In this document: in pieces, positions 11,300-23,055 of the stretch
How the letters are laid out: every line of letters begins with the position of its first letter
How positions within the stretch are numbered: the first letter of the stretch is position 1
From: Codonopsis lanceolata
Taxonomy: Eukaryota > Streptophyta > Magnoliopsida > Asterales > Campanulaceae
Direction: 5' to 3'
Length of the DNA: 64,000 bases
Assembly (NCBI GenBank): GCA_013146195.2
Contig: CM028381.1
Span: 52,886,099-52,950,098 of the forward strand
Program-made: the position numbers and the translations under genes
Notes under the pieces: model-generated
Told to the model about the DNA's origin: nothing
The model's input: the letters and a program-made list of their open reading frames with translations, nothing else
The model's database searches: none

Positions 11300-14200
11300 T
11301 TAACAAGTGAGGGATTGCATGGCACACATACCGAGAGATTTCCTAAGATTTATGAATCTCTCAAAATCTAGACTCTTAGTAAAAATATCAGCCAATTGGT
11401 TTTCTGTTCCCACATGTTCAATGCAAACAATGCCTTGTTCAACCAAGTCTCTAATGAAATGGTGTCTTATATCTATGTGCTTTGTTCTTGAATGTTGAAC
11501 AGGATTTTTAGCTATGCTTATCGCACTTGTGTTGTCACAATACATGGTTAAGATATTACTGTATAAACCATAATCTTTGATCATTTGTTTCATCCACAAA
11601 GTTGTGTACATCCACTACCGGCGGCTATATACTCGATTCAATTTGTTGATAGGGCTACACAATTTTGTTTCTTACTAAACCATGAAATCAGATTATTTCC
11701 TAGATAAAAACATCCACCAGATGTACTTCTCATGTCATCAACACTTGCCAGCCCAGTCGGCATCACTAAACCAACAAGATTAGTGTTAGTGTGTTTAGTA
11801 TACCACAAACCCATGCCATAAGTCTCACCGACATATCGAATTATTCTTTTACTTTTAAGTGAGAGACTTTGGGGTTTGCTTGATACCTAGCACACAAACA
11901 CACAACATACATGATATCGGACGGGTGGCGGATTAAATACAACAGACTTCCAATCATGCTTCTATATAAGGTAGGGTCACACACTTTTAGATTTTTCATC
12001 TTTATTGAAGTTTATTGGATGTACCCATAGGGGTTTTCTTATGTTTTCCATTCTCAAGATTGAATTTCTTCACCAAGTTAAGAGCATACTTGGCTTGAGA
12101 TATGAACATCCCTTCATGTGATTGTTAATAATCTGAATTCCTAAAAAATAGGTCAACTCCCCAACCATACTCAATCTCAAATGTGGAAGTCATGCAATTA
12201 ACAAACTCTTTTTCCAAGGATTTGGAGGTGGATCCAAACACAATATCATCAACATAGATTTGAGCTATCAAAATATGTTTGTCTTGATTTTGAATGAATA
12301 GTGTTTTATCCACTCTCCCCTTCTAAACCCACTTTGTAAAAGGTGATGCGTAAGCCTACCATACCAAGCTCATGAGCTTGTTTGAGGCATACATCTGAAA
12401 GCCTTTTCAATTTAAACACATGATTGGGTTTATGGGGTCCTCAAACCCTTTTGGTTGTTCAACGAAACTTCTTCTTCAAGAATTCCATTTAAGAATGCAC
12501 TCTTCACATCCATTTGTTGAAGAGTTATGTCAAGAAAACATCTGTCCTTGCAAGAAGCGGAGCGAATGGACTCAATGCGGACTCACAGTGCGAGGTTTTT
12601 TCATCAAAGTCCACCCCAACTGACTGTGTATACCCTTGAGCCAGTCTAGCTTTATTTCTTATTATTTCTCCACTTCATTTGTTTTGTTTTGAGAAAATCC
12701 ATTTTGTTCCAATAACATTTATTGAAGTGGAGTGCAGGAACTAGATACCAAACATCATTTTTGTGAATTGATCTAGTTCCTCTTGCATGGCATTTATCCA
12801 AACTTTCATCCTTGAGAGCCTCTTGCACATTTTAGGTTCAATATTGGAAACAAAACATGAAGCATGTATTTCATCAAATTCAAATGTGGACATGCATGCA
12901 AGTTTCTTGTAATCACTTTACCTTTCGCTTTGTTGACACATAAATCATTGTCGTTACGTGATTTGGTGAAGGATGGTTCTTACGGATCTTGCTTGGAATA
13001 TCAATTTCATGTTCATCATCTGGCTACTTGTTTTCTGATTTGAATTTGTTACTGCAGCTTCATCTACGCGATTCTCGATCAATGTAATGTAGATGGAAGC
13101 CGTTAAAGACTTTATCTGAATCACTTGCTTGTCTTGCCAGAATCTGTGCAATATTTGGGTTCTTTAGTTCAACTTGTTTAAGTTCAAATTCTCCAAAATC
13201 TAGGATCCACGAAACATCTTCTTGAGAAGTTTTTGACCAATCGGTTAGATCATCAAAACAATGTTCATGGATTCCATGCGGTCTTGGTTCGTAGATGAAA
13301 AACTACGTAAGTCCGACTATTTGTAGAATATCCCATGAACACACTTATCACTCTTAGAATCAAATTTGGAAAGTTGGTCTACATCATTGAGAAGGTAGCA
13401 TACCTGACCAAAAACATGAAAGTATTTCAAGGTTGGTTTCTTTCAAGAAAAATTTAGTGAGGTCATTGTGCTACGGTGCTTAAGAAGACCTATTTCCAAT
13501 GTGACAAGTGTTTAAGGCTTCGGCAAATCGTTTAGCCAAATTTTTGGAGTTTAACATCTACTAGCCATCTCTTGTAATGTCTGTTCTTTCTTTCCGCACT
13601 CCATTTTGTTGTGGAGTTTTGGGGCTTGAAAAATTCATATTGTGTTTAGAGGATGTGAAGTGATGCGTGCTGATACGATAATTCTAATAAGCTTTAGATC
13701 ATACAAGTTCATCTTGGTGTGCCAAATTTTGAAAGCCTCAAAGTTTCGACTTCTCTCTTTAAAAATATCACCCCGAGTGTATCTAGAGAAGTCATCCATA
13801 GACAAAGTATATTTTTCTACACAGGCTCTACCTCAATGGGACCCATAAGATTCGGTGTGTATCATCTCTAGGCATCTAGATGTGATGCATTGTGTTATGG
13901 GAAGAAGATGTGAAACCTTGGTTTGTTTACCTTTTTGCGAGGGAGCCACATACCTTTGAATAATTCCTTTCCAAATTTGGTAATCCTTTAACGGCATCAT
14001 GTTTCCAAGCTCATGGAGCTTCACAAACTCATGTGACCAAGTTTCCGATTGCGAAGATGCATTTACATCAAGACTTGCTTTTTGACATGATTGGTTATTG
14101 TTGAACAAGTAACAATTATCGAACGATCTTACTTTTAATGTCCCAGAGAAGACATTTGTTATTATGATCAAAAACTTCACAAGAATTCTTGTCAAACCTT

Positions 14201-14473
14201 ACACGAATCATCATCACACAAGCCGACTTATCTTGTTCAAGTTTGTCTTAAGTCCTTCCACATGGTAAACATTTGTGAGATTTGGAAACATTCAATGTTC
14301 CTTTGCCAACAATTTTCCCTTTGGCACCACCACCATAGGTCTTTGATCACCATTGATACTCACATGTTATTCTTTCAAATTCTCAAGCTGAACTTCACGT
14401 CACGTATGTCTAAGAACACCTTTGTCAAAATACCAAGATCCAGCAATATGAGATTTTAATGAAGTGAAAGTAA
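11300..14473 (-). pseudogene. Sire A pol, degraded copy A (RNase H to protease-integrase border)
   Basis: This corresponds to 17741-20978. The RNase H C-terminus (HSRTKHIDIRHHFIRDLVEQ) is still open at 11300-11611. Beyond about 11611 there are many small insertions, deletions and substitutions, leaving scattered pieces: the RT catalytic YVDDIVFGST near 12125-12313, and a GAG-pre-integrase part at 13833-14195. It ends exactly at the N gap. The abrupt drop in quality compared with 8146-11600 looks like unpolished read sequence at a contig end rather than natural decay. Confidence 0.8.
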
Positions 14474-14573
14474 NNNNNNNNNNNNNNNNNNNNNNNNNNN
14501 NNNNNNNNNNNNNNNNNNNNNNNNNNNNNNNNNNNNNNNNNNNNNNNNNNNNNNNNNNNNNNNNNNNNNNNNN
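14474..14573. other. Assembly gap, 100 N
   Basis: Exactly 100 N. Sequence left of it aligns with about 20960-20978, and sequence right of it aligns with about 8146. The gap therefore joins two overlapping versions of the same element interior. Confidence 0.99.
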
Positions 14574-16580
14574 GACGAGAATGAAGATCGCGAGGCGTAA
14601 TCAGGGCGCCTAAAGTGGTAAGTAAAGTAGTCCGGGCAAAGGAGAATAGCTAATCGAGACTTAACCATATTTGCGCTGTTCATTTACAAAAGCAACTGAG
14701 ATTGGGGCTGTTGGATGTGCAGACACGTTGGATGTTGCAACATTTGATGAAACAGTGGGGAGAACCTGTACTAAAGGTGAGGCTGTTTGGTGTGAGGTGC
14801 CAGGTACAGAAGATGCAGGGACATATGGAGAAATAAGAGGCAAGTTAACAACTCTATCACCCCTTAATAATTTGGCAGAAAAATGAAGGGGTTCAAGAAG
14901 AGGTGACAACCTTGTGGAAGGTAGAGGTGAGTAGCCCTAAGACACAAGGATCTTATAAATCAGGGAGGGAAAAATCAAAGACCTTTTGTCCCCTCCAGTT
15001 TCAGCCATTGATGAGATTTTTCGAAAAGCATAATAGCCAAAGTCAAACGGGACCTTAGTTCCAATAAGATAAAGAACCTTAGCATGTTCTTCTGTAATTG
15101 TGTTGGAATTTGTTGTGGGAGACCAATTTGCACAGCAAACTTTATGAAGAAAGGCATAGAGAGAGGAGAGTTGAGAGGTACCAAGAGAAATGCCTTTACC
15201 AGGCCATTTAGACAACTTGCCACAAGTCATTTCAAATACACAAGTGTCCAAATTAATGTCCATATCAAATGGTCCAGATTCTGGTGCGTTTAGAATATAG
15301 TTTATGATTGAAGGTGAAAACTTATACCACTTCCCTCTAACAAAAACTTTCTCAAAACTAGCATCAGAAGGGGAACAGATCCTTTTCTCAATATTAGCAT
15401 AAAATTCATAGATTAACTCCCTAAAATAAGGTGCAGCTGATGAAACAGTGTCCAGTAGGCCTCTATCAGTGAAGAACGAGGTAAGATTATATGTTTGCAG
15501 TTCAGAGGACAAAATATTTCTTTCATCTACAATATTTTTAGAAGTATTATACCTAACTGAAGCAGGTTTAGAGATGAACTTTAGAGAGAAAGGTGTACCC
15601 AATGACTTCGAGAGTTTGGATGTTGCAACATTGGGTGCAACATTGGTACCAGCAAGCCTGCTTCGTGTAAAACGAACTGGAGCTTCCTCAATTTCCTCAC
15701 TTTCTTCAGAAGTTAACTCCTTACTGTCAACATTTTTGTCGGAGCTATCATCATGTTCAGATGAACTTGAATGCTGAGGAATCTCAGTATCTGGAGGTGG
15801 TTGAGATGGTGTCACATTTTTCAGTTTGACTAAATAGTCAGCCACTGTATTATCGGCATCAGCATTGGATTCAGATGGGGAGCTATCATCAGCAACAGAG
15901 GATTGTCTAGCCTGTGGAGACAAATCTGAGGGAAACACAACACGGGGTGAAGGGATAGGATAGTCATCATCCCGAATTTCTGCCTGAGCCGGAGTAATTA
16001 TGGGTGAAGCAGGTGGAGATGAGGGCTCTTGTACAGAAGGGATCGAGCCAGTCGGCGGGATGAAGTCTTCATCTTCTGGGTCACTTTCGATTACCACCGA
16101 TTCTTCAAAAACACCTTTGGCAATCTTGTGTTTCTTGGCTGCTTGGACATCATCAACACTTGGATTTTCATAATTGGGTGGTATACAACGAAGCCTCTTT
16201 GATTTGCGAGTGCTAGGGTTACCGATTGGGGAAAAACCAGATAAATCCCCAGGATTATCTGCATCTATTTCATTACCCCTTTTGCCTGGAAGGATTATTG
16301 TTAGAGGTTCGGGGAAGGACTGAGGCACTATCAATGCGGTGGTTGGATTTTCTGGAGATGAAAGGGGGCTGGATGTAGCTTCATTGGAAGCTACATCAAC
16401 TGGTGATTCTGTTCTTGAAGAGGTAGGTATTGACGAGGAAGACGCCATTATGAGATTCTTAGATGGAGAAGGAATGAGCTGAAGAGATCGAGATTTTGGT
16501 TCAAGACGGTTTTTCTCGAAGGAGATGATCGCCAGAATTGGGACCAATAGCTTCTGAGAGAACTGACCAATTTTCTGCAA
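14574..16580 (-). pseudogene. Sire A extra ORF downstream of pol (env-like position), copy B
   Basis: The main open frame is 14937-16580 (547 codons; the likely start MASSSSIP is at 16448-16446). It closes with a TAG where copy A has CAG (ILVS then GYSPLP), and a further open piece runs to about 14661. The order is a Ser/Pro/acidic low-complexity region (DPEDEDFIPP, SPSESNADADN, SSSSEHDDSSD), a basic KSKRLR patch, then a structured half with YFRELIYEFYANIEKR, VRGKWYKFSPSIINYIL and WSPTTNSNTITEEHAKVLYL. The last resemble the plant transposon-associated domain common in retroelement ORFs. No signal peptide or clear membrane helix is visible, so a true envelope role is not supported. Two copies of the dispersed peptide motif (NVAPNVATS, DVASNEATS) lie inside, and a third (NVATSNVSAH) lies in the C-terminal piece. 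Confidence 0.75.
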
Positions 16581-17740
16581 GATTAGGACTAATAATCCAC
16601 TAAACCCAATTAGCCGTTAAGTCATTAATGTGAGAGAAGGTGGGGAGACTTAAAAACAGAAAATCAAATTTCAAATATTTGGATGAAAATCAAATGCTAT
16701 CCTCCAATAGAAATGTGATAGAAATCTGTTGTTATGAGCATGAGAGATATGTGGAGAATAAACTAACAACCAAAATCTGATTTCAAAAAATTTTGAATTG
16801 AACAAGATTGATCAAGTATTTTAAGAATACACAAATCATACTTAACCAAAATTGTAATCACACAGGTTTGCCAAACACAGACAATAATACCAGTTCAGAT
16901 TCTCATGAAGAACACAACAGATTAGACAACCACATAAAATATTGACTTTGTGAACAATGAAGCAAACAAGCACTAACTAGTAGAACAGAGACTTAAGAGG
17001 CTGATATTCAACAACTATATGTCCTAGAAAACATGCCTAAAATATGCAGAAGAAATAAACAAATGAAAGAATGCAAACACACACATGTGATATGTCTAGA
17101 TCATCTGAATGTAGTTCCCAATGTTGCTGCATTGGAAAACACATTCGCCAAAATTGTGATTTTATGTCCAAATTCTCATCTTTTCTTCACCAAATTAACA
17201 CAAATACTCCCATAATCACAATAGGTACTTTATTTCCCTACGAGAATAGCTTTACTTTATTTCAAGCTAATTTAACAAACACCACTAGGAACCTTTCACA
17301 CTATTTACCAAGGGTAGCAACTTAACTTATTGATCAACCCATGAAATCCGAGGATTCACAGTACCAAAAGAAAGAAGCCACAACCTTGTTCATAGGTAGC
17401 TCTTTTCCGTTAGGTAGCTTTCACACTTTGTCAATTAAAGGGAGTCAATTTAGTCAAGATCAACCCATGTAAGTCTAAACTCCATAGTACATTGACAAAT
17501 TGCAGCATCCCAAAAATTTCAAAAGGTAGCTCTTTCCTTTGTGGTTCAAAAGAAAATTTTCAATTCCAATACAACTTCTTAGGGAGATGGTGAGAAGAAT
17601 TTGAGCAACAAGATCACAATACATCTTGAATGTATAACCAAGACAATCAAACAAGGTACTAAAACATACAGAGTGAAACTAGTGTGCTCCCTAAAAACAA
17701 TGCAATATGCCTAAATTTTTTTTTATTAACAAGTGAGGGA
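16581..17740 (-). other. Sire A non-coding region between pol and the extra ORF, copy B
   Basis: This holds no credible gene and nearly duplicates 10152-11299. It carries the dispersed motif at 17106-17152. Confidence 0.6.
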
Positions 17741-18739
17741 TTACATGGCACACATACCGAGAGATTTCCTAAGATTTATGAATCTCTCAAAATCTAGACT
17801 CTTAGTAAAAATATCAGCCAATTGGTTTTCTGTTCCCACATGATCAATGCAAACAATGCCTTGTTCAACTAAGTCTCTAATGAAATGGTGTCTTATATCT
17901 ATGTGCTTTGTTCTTGAGTGTTGAACAGGATTTTTAGCTATGCTTATCGCACTTGTGTTGTCACAATACATGGTTAAAATATTAATGTGTAAACCATAAT
18001 CTTTGATCATTTGTTTCATCCACAAAAGTTATGTACAACCACTACCAGCAGCTATATACTCAGATTCAACTGTTGATAGAGCTACACAATTTTGTTTCTT
18101 ACTAAACCATGAAATCAGATTATTTCCTAGATAAAAACATCCACCAGATGTACTTCTCATGTCATCAACACTGCCAGCCCAGTCAGCATCACTAAATCCA
18201 AGAAGATTAGTGTTAGTGTGCTTAGTATACCACAAACCCAAGCCATAAGTCTCTCCAACATATCGAATTATTCTTTTAACGACTTTTAAGTGAGAGACTT
18301 TGGGGTTTGCTTGATATCTAGCACACAAACACACACTGTACATGATATCTGGACGGGTGGCAGTTAAATACAACAAACTTCCAATCATGCTTCTATTTAA
18401 GGTAGGGTCAACACTTTCAGATTTTTCATCTTTATTGAGTTTATTGGATGTACCCATAGGGGTTTTCTTATGTTTTCCATTCTCAAGATTGAATTTCTTC
18501 ACCAAGTTAAGAGCATACTTGGCTTGAGATATGAACATCCCTTCATGTGATTGTTTAATCTGAATTCCTAAAAAATAGGTCAACTCCCCAACCATACTCA
18601 TCTCAAATGTGGAAGTCATGCAATTAACAAACTCTTTTTCCAAGGATTTGGAGGTGGATCCAAACACAATATCATCAACATAGATTTGAGCTATCAAAAT
18701 ATGTTTGTCTTGATTTTGAATGAAAAGTGTTTTATCCAT
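17741..18739 (-). pseudogene. Sire A pol: reverse transcriptase C-terminus and RNase H
   Basis: The frame 18739-18029 carries the RT catalytic motif IYVDDIVFGSTS, then TYFLGIQIKQ, and proceeds into copia RNase H (DADWAGSVDDMRSTSGG, with the active-site Asp, and ALSTVESEYIAAG with the Glu). A frameshift near 18026 separates it from 18025-17741, which has MYCDNTSAISIAKNP, HIDIRHHFIRDLVEQ and LADIFTKSL, the normal RNase H end. In a live element this would be one polyprotein with the RT N-terminus at 18791-19555. It copies the element RNA into DNA and removes the template strand. Confidence 0.9.
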
Positions 18740-18790
18740 CTCTCCCCTTCTAAACCCACTTTGTAAAAGGTGATCTGTAAGTCTACCATA

Positions 18791-19555
18791 TCAAGCTCTA
18801 TGAGCTTGTTTGAGGCCATACAAAGCCTTTTTCAATTTAAACACATGATTGGGTTTATGGGGGTCCTCAAACCCTTTTGGTTGTTCAACGAAAACTTCTT
18901 CTTCAAGAATGTCATTTAAGAATGCACTCTTCACATCCATTTGTTGAAGAGTTATGTCAAGAAAACACGCAATTGCAAGAAGCAGACGAATGGACTCAAT
19001 GCGGGCTACATGCGCAAAGGTTTCATCAAAGTCCACCCCCTCAACCTGTGTATACCCTTGAGCCACAAGTCTAGCTTTATTTCTTATTATTTCTCCCACT
19101 TCATTTGTTTTGTTTTTGAAAATCCATTTTGTTCCAATAACATTTATTGAAGTGGGTCTGGGAACTAGATACCAAACATCATTTTTTGTGAATTGATCTA
19201 GTTCCTCTTGCATGGCATTTATCCAACTTTCATCCTTGAAAGCCTCTTGTACATTTTTAGGTTCAATAGTGGAAACAAAACATGAAGCATGTATTTCATC
19301 AAATTCAAGTGTGGACATGCATGCAAGTTTCTTGTAATCCACTTTACCTTTCCTTCTTGTTGACACACCATCTTGTACATTACCTATGATTTGAGTGAGA
19401 GGATGGTTCTTCTGGATCTTGCTTGGAATATCAATTTCTGTTCGATCAACGACTATCTTCTGATTTGAATACATTCTGGCGGTTTCATCTTTTGCATGTT
19501 CTCTGTTCAATGTGTCTTCCGATGTAGCTGCATTCGGAAGCACATTGGGTGACAC
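18791..19555 (-). pseudogene. Sire A pol: reverse transcriptase N-terminal half
   Basis: The sequence contains WINAMQEELDQFTKNDVW, VIGTKWIFKNKTNEVGEI, RNKARLVAQGYTQVEGVD, DETFAHVARIESIRLLLA and QMDVKSAFLNDILEEEVF, all typical of Sirevirus/copia RT. The frame stops at 18791-18793 where the family has Trp (LKQAP-RA-W), a single TGG-to-TGA type change. Its start overlaps the end of the upstream frame at 19507-19555, which is a frameshift. The overlap lies exactly on the dispersed motif, here read as SPNVLPNAATS. Confidence 0.9.
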
Positions 19556-21186
19556 ATCCTGAATTTCTTCACATCTTTGCCCGAATGCTTTGTACTGTCG
19601 ATTACTTCTTGGATTGCTGGATTCAGCTTCTGTTTTGGTTCAAATTCTCCAAAATCTAGGATCCCTGAAACATCTTCTTCAGAAGTTTTGTGACCAAGAT
19701 CGGTTAGATCATCAAAAACAATGTTCATGGATTCCATAATAGTCTTAGTTCGTAGATTAAAAACTCTGTAAGCCCGACTATTAGTAGAATATCCCATGAA
19801 AACACATTTATCACTCTTAGAGTCAAACTTGGATAGGTGGTCTCTATCATTGAGAAGGTAGCATACACAACAAAAAACATGAAAGTATTTCAAGGTTGGT
19901 TTCTTTCCAAGAAAAATTTCGTAAGGAGTCATTGTGCTACCTAGTCTTAAGAAGACCCTATTTCCAATGTGACAAGCAGTATTTAAGGCTTCAGCCCAAA
20001 ATCGTTTAGCCAAATTTTTTGAGTTTAACATCACCCTAGCCATCTCTTGTAATGTCCTGTTCTTTCTTTCCGCCACTCCATTTTGTTGTGGAGTTTTGGG
20101 AGCAGAAAATTCATGTGAGATACCATTGGAGGCACAATAATTAGAAAAGGATGTGTTTTCATATTCCGTGCCATGATCTGATCTAATTCTAATAAGCTTT
20201 AGATCATACAAGTTCATCACACGGGTGTACCAAATTTTGAAAGCCTCAAAAGTTTCAGACTTTTCTCTTAAAAATATCACCCAAGTGTATCTAGAGAAGT
20301 CATCCACACAGACAAATGTATATTTTTTTCTACCTAGGCTTTCTACCTCAATGGGACCCATAAGGTCAGTGTGGATCATCTCTAGGCATCTAGATGTGGT
20401 GCATTGTGTTATGGGAAGATGTGAACCCTTGGTTTGTTTACCTTTTTGGCAGGGGCCACATACCTTTGAATAATTCCTTTCCAAATTTGGTAATCCTTTA
20501 ACAGCATCATGTTTCACAAGCTCATGGAGCTTACGAAAACTCATGTGACCAAGTTTCTGATGCCAAAGATCTGTTACATCAAGACTTGCTTTTTGACATG
20601 ATTGATTATTGTTGAACAAGTAACAATTATCAAACGATCTTGTACCTGTCAGAAGACATTTGTTATTATGATCAAAAACTTCACAAGAATTCTTGTCAAA
20701 CCTTACCTGAAGATCATCATCACACAACTGACTTATACTGATCATGTTTGTCTTAAGTCCTTCCACATGGTAAACATTTGTGAGATTTGGAAGGCCTTCA
20801 ACATTCAATGTTCCTTTGCCAACAATTTTCCCTTTGGCACCACCACCATAGGTCACTGATCCACCATTGATACTCACATATTCTTTCAAATTCTCAACTG
20901 AACCTGTCATATGTCTAGAACACCCACTGTCAAAATACCAAGATCCAGCAATATGAGATTTTAATGAAGTGAAAGTAACATTGCACACTTCATCATGTGA
21001 CATTGTAGCACCAGGACATATATCAAACGGCTTACAATATTTGGCTTTACACTTATCATCACAAGTTTTGGGAACCCACATTTGTTTAACAGTTTTGGGT
21101 TGGTGGTTTTGAAAAAAAAATTTCTGATGTGCCTTCGGATGAGACTTCCAATGTGACTGCCAATGTTGCTGCATTGGCTGACGCAT
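19507..21186 (-). pseudogene. Sire A pol: protease and integrase
   Basis: The aspartic protease shows WYFDSGCSRHMTG with the DSG active site intact. The GAG-pre-integrase/zinc region is LWHQKLGHMSFRKLHELVK followed by CGPCQKGKQ (HHCC ligands present). The integrase core has HTDLMGPIEV, RSDHGTEYEN and PQQNGVAERKNRTLQEM, giving the D, D and E residues. QMWVPK before the protease is a usual Sirevirus linker. A run of nine A (21111-21119, T on the minus-strand complement reversed) marks a probable indel between the reading frame of the motif at 21146-21190 and the protease frame. The protease matures the polyprotein, and the integrase inserts the DNA copy into chromosomes. Confidence 0.92.
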
Positions 21187-21189
21187 TGG

Positions 21190-23001
21190 CTACTTCATAC
21201 GATTCTGCATCTGAATTTTTCTAGAAAAGGCTTGTCTTATTTTGTCCTCATACATAGCCTTTTTCAGGAAACAAAAGGGTTGTATGTGACTAGACTTATG
21301 ACAGAAGTGACAAACAAAATTTTTCTTTCTTATTATCGACTTTTTGAAGAAAACAGTTTCATGAAAACTTTCATCAGTCTGTTTAGTTCCAGACGTTCCT
21401 TCTCCTTCTCTTACAAATACCTTGGGAACAAAGCCAATACCTGACCTGGATGTACTACCAGAATTCAGCAGTTCATCCACTTTTTGTTTGCTTGAATTCC
21501 ATTTGGTCATGGTTTCTTTTGGTTGAGTAAGCTGCTCCTTCAACTGTTCAATCTCAACATCCTTTCTGCTTAGCAAACTTTCCAGCCTTACTATGCATTC
21601 TTTTTTATCCTCATTTGCCTTTTTTAACATCTCATTTGCCTTACCAAGTAGTGTAACTTGGTGAGCTCTTTTCTCCCAATCCTTGTACAGCTCCTTGTAC
21701 CCTTCCAGCAGGTCTGACTCTATGTCTCCACCATCTTCTGGAACTGTGGAATTAAAACAAAAGAATTCGTCCCTGTTTCTGCTCACTGTATCTGCCAATG
21801 TGACTCCGGATGTAGCTGCATTGGGTGTCACATTGACTGAAAAATCTGCATTTTCAGATTCAGAGTCATAAACAACATTAAGAGTGATAAGATCACCTGG
21901 ATCTTCTCCATCACTATCACTCAAGGTTGCTGAAAAATTCAAGCCCTTTTTTCTTAAGGTGTTTGCACATTGATTAGCATAGTGACCATAACCTTGACAT
22001 TCTCTACATTGAATGGAATCAATGTTCTTACCATTGTAGGATGATTTTGATGCAAAGGGGTTTGTGAAAGGTTTTTCTGGAGTTTGGAAAGAATTTTCTT
22101 TGGGAACAAATTTTCCAGAATCAGGTTTGAAATTGTTTTTCGAGCTTGATGATGGAGTTCTATTTTGACTCTTATTTTTCAAAAAAAATTTGAATTTGGT
22201 TGTTAATAGAGCAATAGATTCTTCTCCAAAATCAGACTCATCAATATCCTTTTGAATTTCAAGCAAATCACATGAGAGATCAATAGGAGCAGGCATATCA
22301 ATGTTTTTCACAATGGGTGTAGAAGATGATGATGCCCCTTTTCCTTTTTGTTTTATTTGATCGTTTAGGTTCAGTTCAAAGTTTTGAAGAATTCCAGCCA
22401 ATCTTTCAAAACTCATCTTGTCAATATCATGTGCTTCTTCAATAGCACATATCTTGACATTGAACCTCTCAGGCAAAGTTCTCATCATCTTACTGACAAG
22501 ATGCTCATTAGTAATAGGATCTCCTAAAGCAAGTGCAGAATTAGATAAGTCAAGAAGTCTACCATAATATGTCATGATATCCTCAAACTAATACATTCTA
22601 GTATTCTCAAATTGAGTGGTGAGCATTCTTAACTTAGAAGCTCGAACACTGGCAGGTCCTTCACACAGGGTTTGAAGGGCCTCCCACACATCTTTAGCAG
22701 ATTCATAGTTTGCTATCACCCTAAAAGTGTTAGCATCTAAGGCTTTATAAATAGCAGACAAGGCTTTTGAATTAAAGGAAGCAGTGTTCCTATCATCATT
22801 GGTCCACTCAGATTCTTTGGTGACCTTGACATCACCATCCGAATCTGTAGTTTTGGGAGGACTCCAACCATTTAAAACAGCAAGCCACGCTCTCTCATCA
22901 ATGGATTTGATGAAGATGCGCATCTTGACTTTCCAAATAGAGTAATTAGCATTTGTAAAAGTAGGAGGGCGAACCACATTCTCATACTGAGAATCCATCA
23001 C
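21190..23001 (-). pseudogene. Sire A gag (capsid/nucleocapsid)
   Basis: The first frame is 23001-22588 (starts MMDSQYENVVRPPTF, with NYSIWKVKMRIFIKS and DVWEALQ of copia UBN2-type gag). A single TAG at 22588-22590 separates it from 22575-21190, where MRTLPERFNVKICAIEEAHD and a CCHC zinc knuckle (CRECQGYGHYANQC) follow. The knuckle plus LRKKGLNFSATLSDSD is characteristic of Sirevirus gag. Downstream are a predicted coiled coil (LLGKANEMLKKANEDKKE) and an NVTPNAATSGVTL motif instance. A TAG at 21187-21189 closes it just before the protease frame. The protein packages element RNA. Confidence 0.92.
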
Positions 23002-23040
23002 GACTTTAACCAGAATCGACTCTTAGTGATATCAAGAGAA

Positions 23041-23053
23041 GGCTCTGATACCA
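23041..23053 (-). other. Sire A primer-binding site, initiator tRNA-Met
   Basis: The minus strand reads TGGTATCAGAGCC, complementary to the 3' end of initiator tRNA-Met, two bases inside the 5' LTR. Minus-strand DNA synthesis would start here. Confidence 0.93.
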
Positions 23054-23055
23054 AT

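Noticed and set aside
14456..14683. Open frame across the first N gap
   Set aside because: The middle is unknown sequence; the flanks belong to different parts of the copia element.
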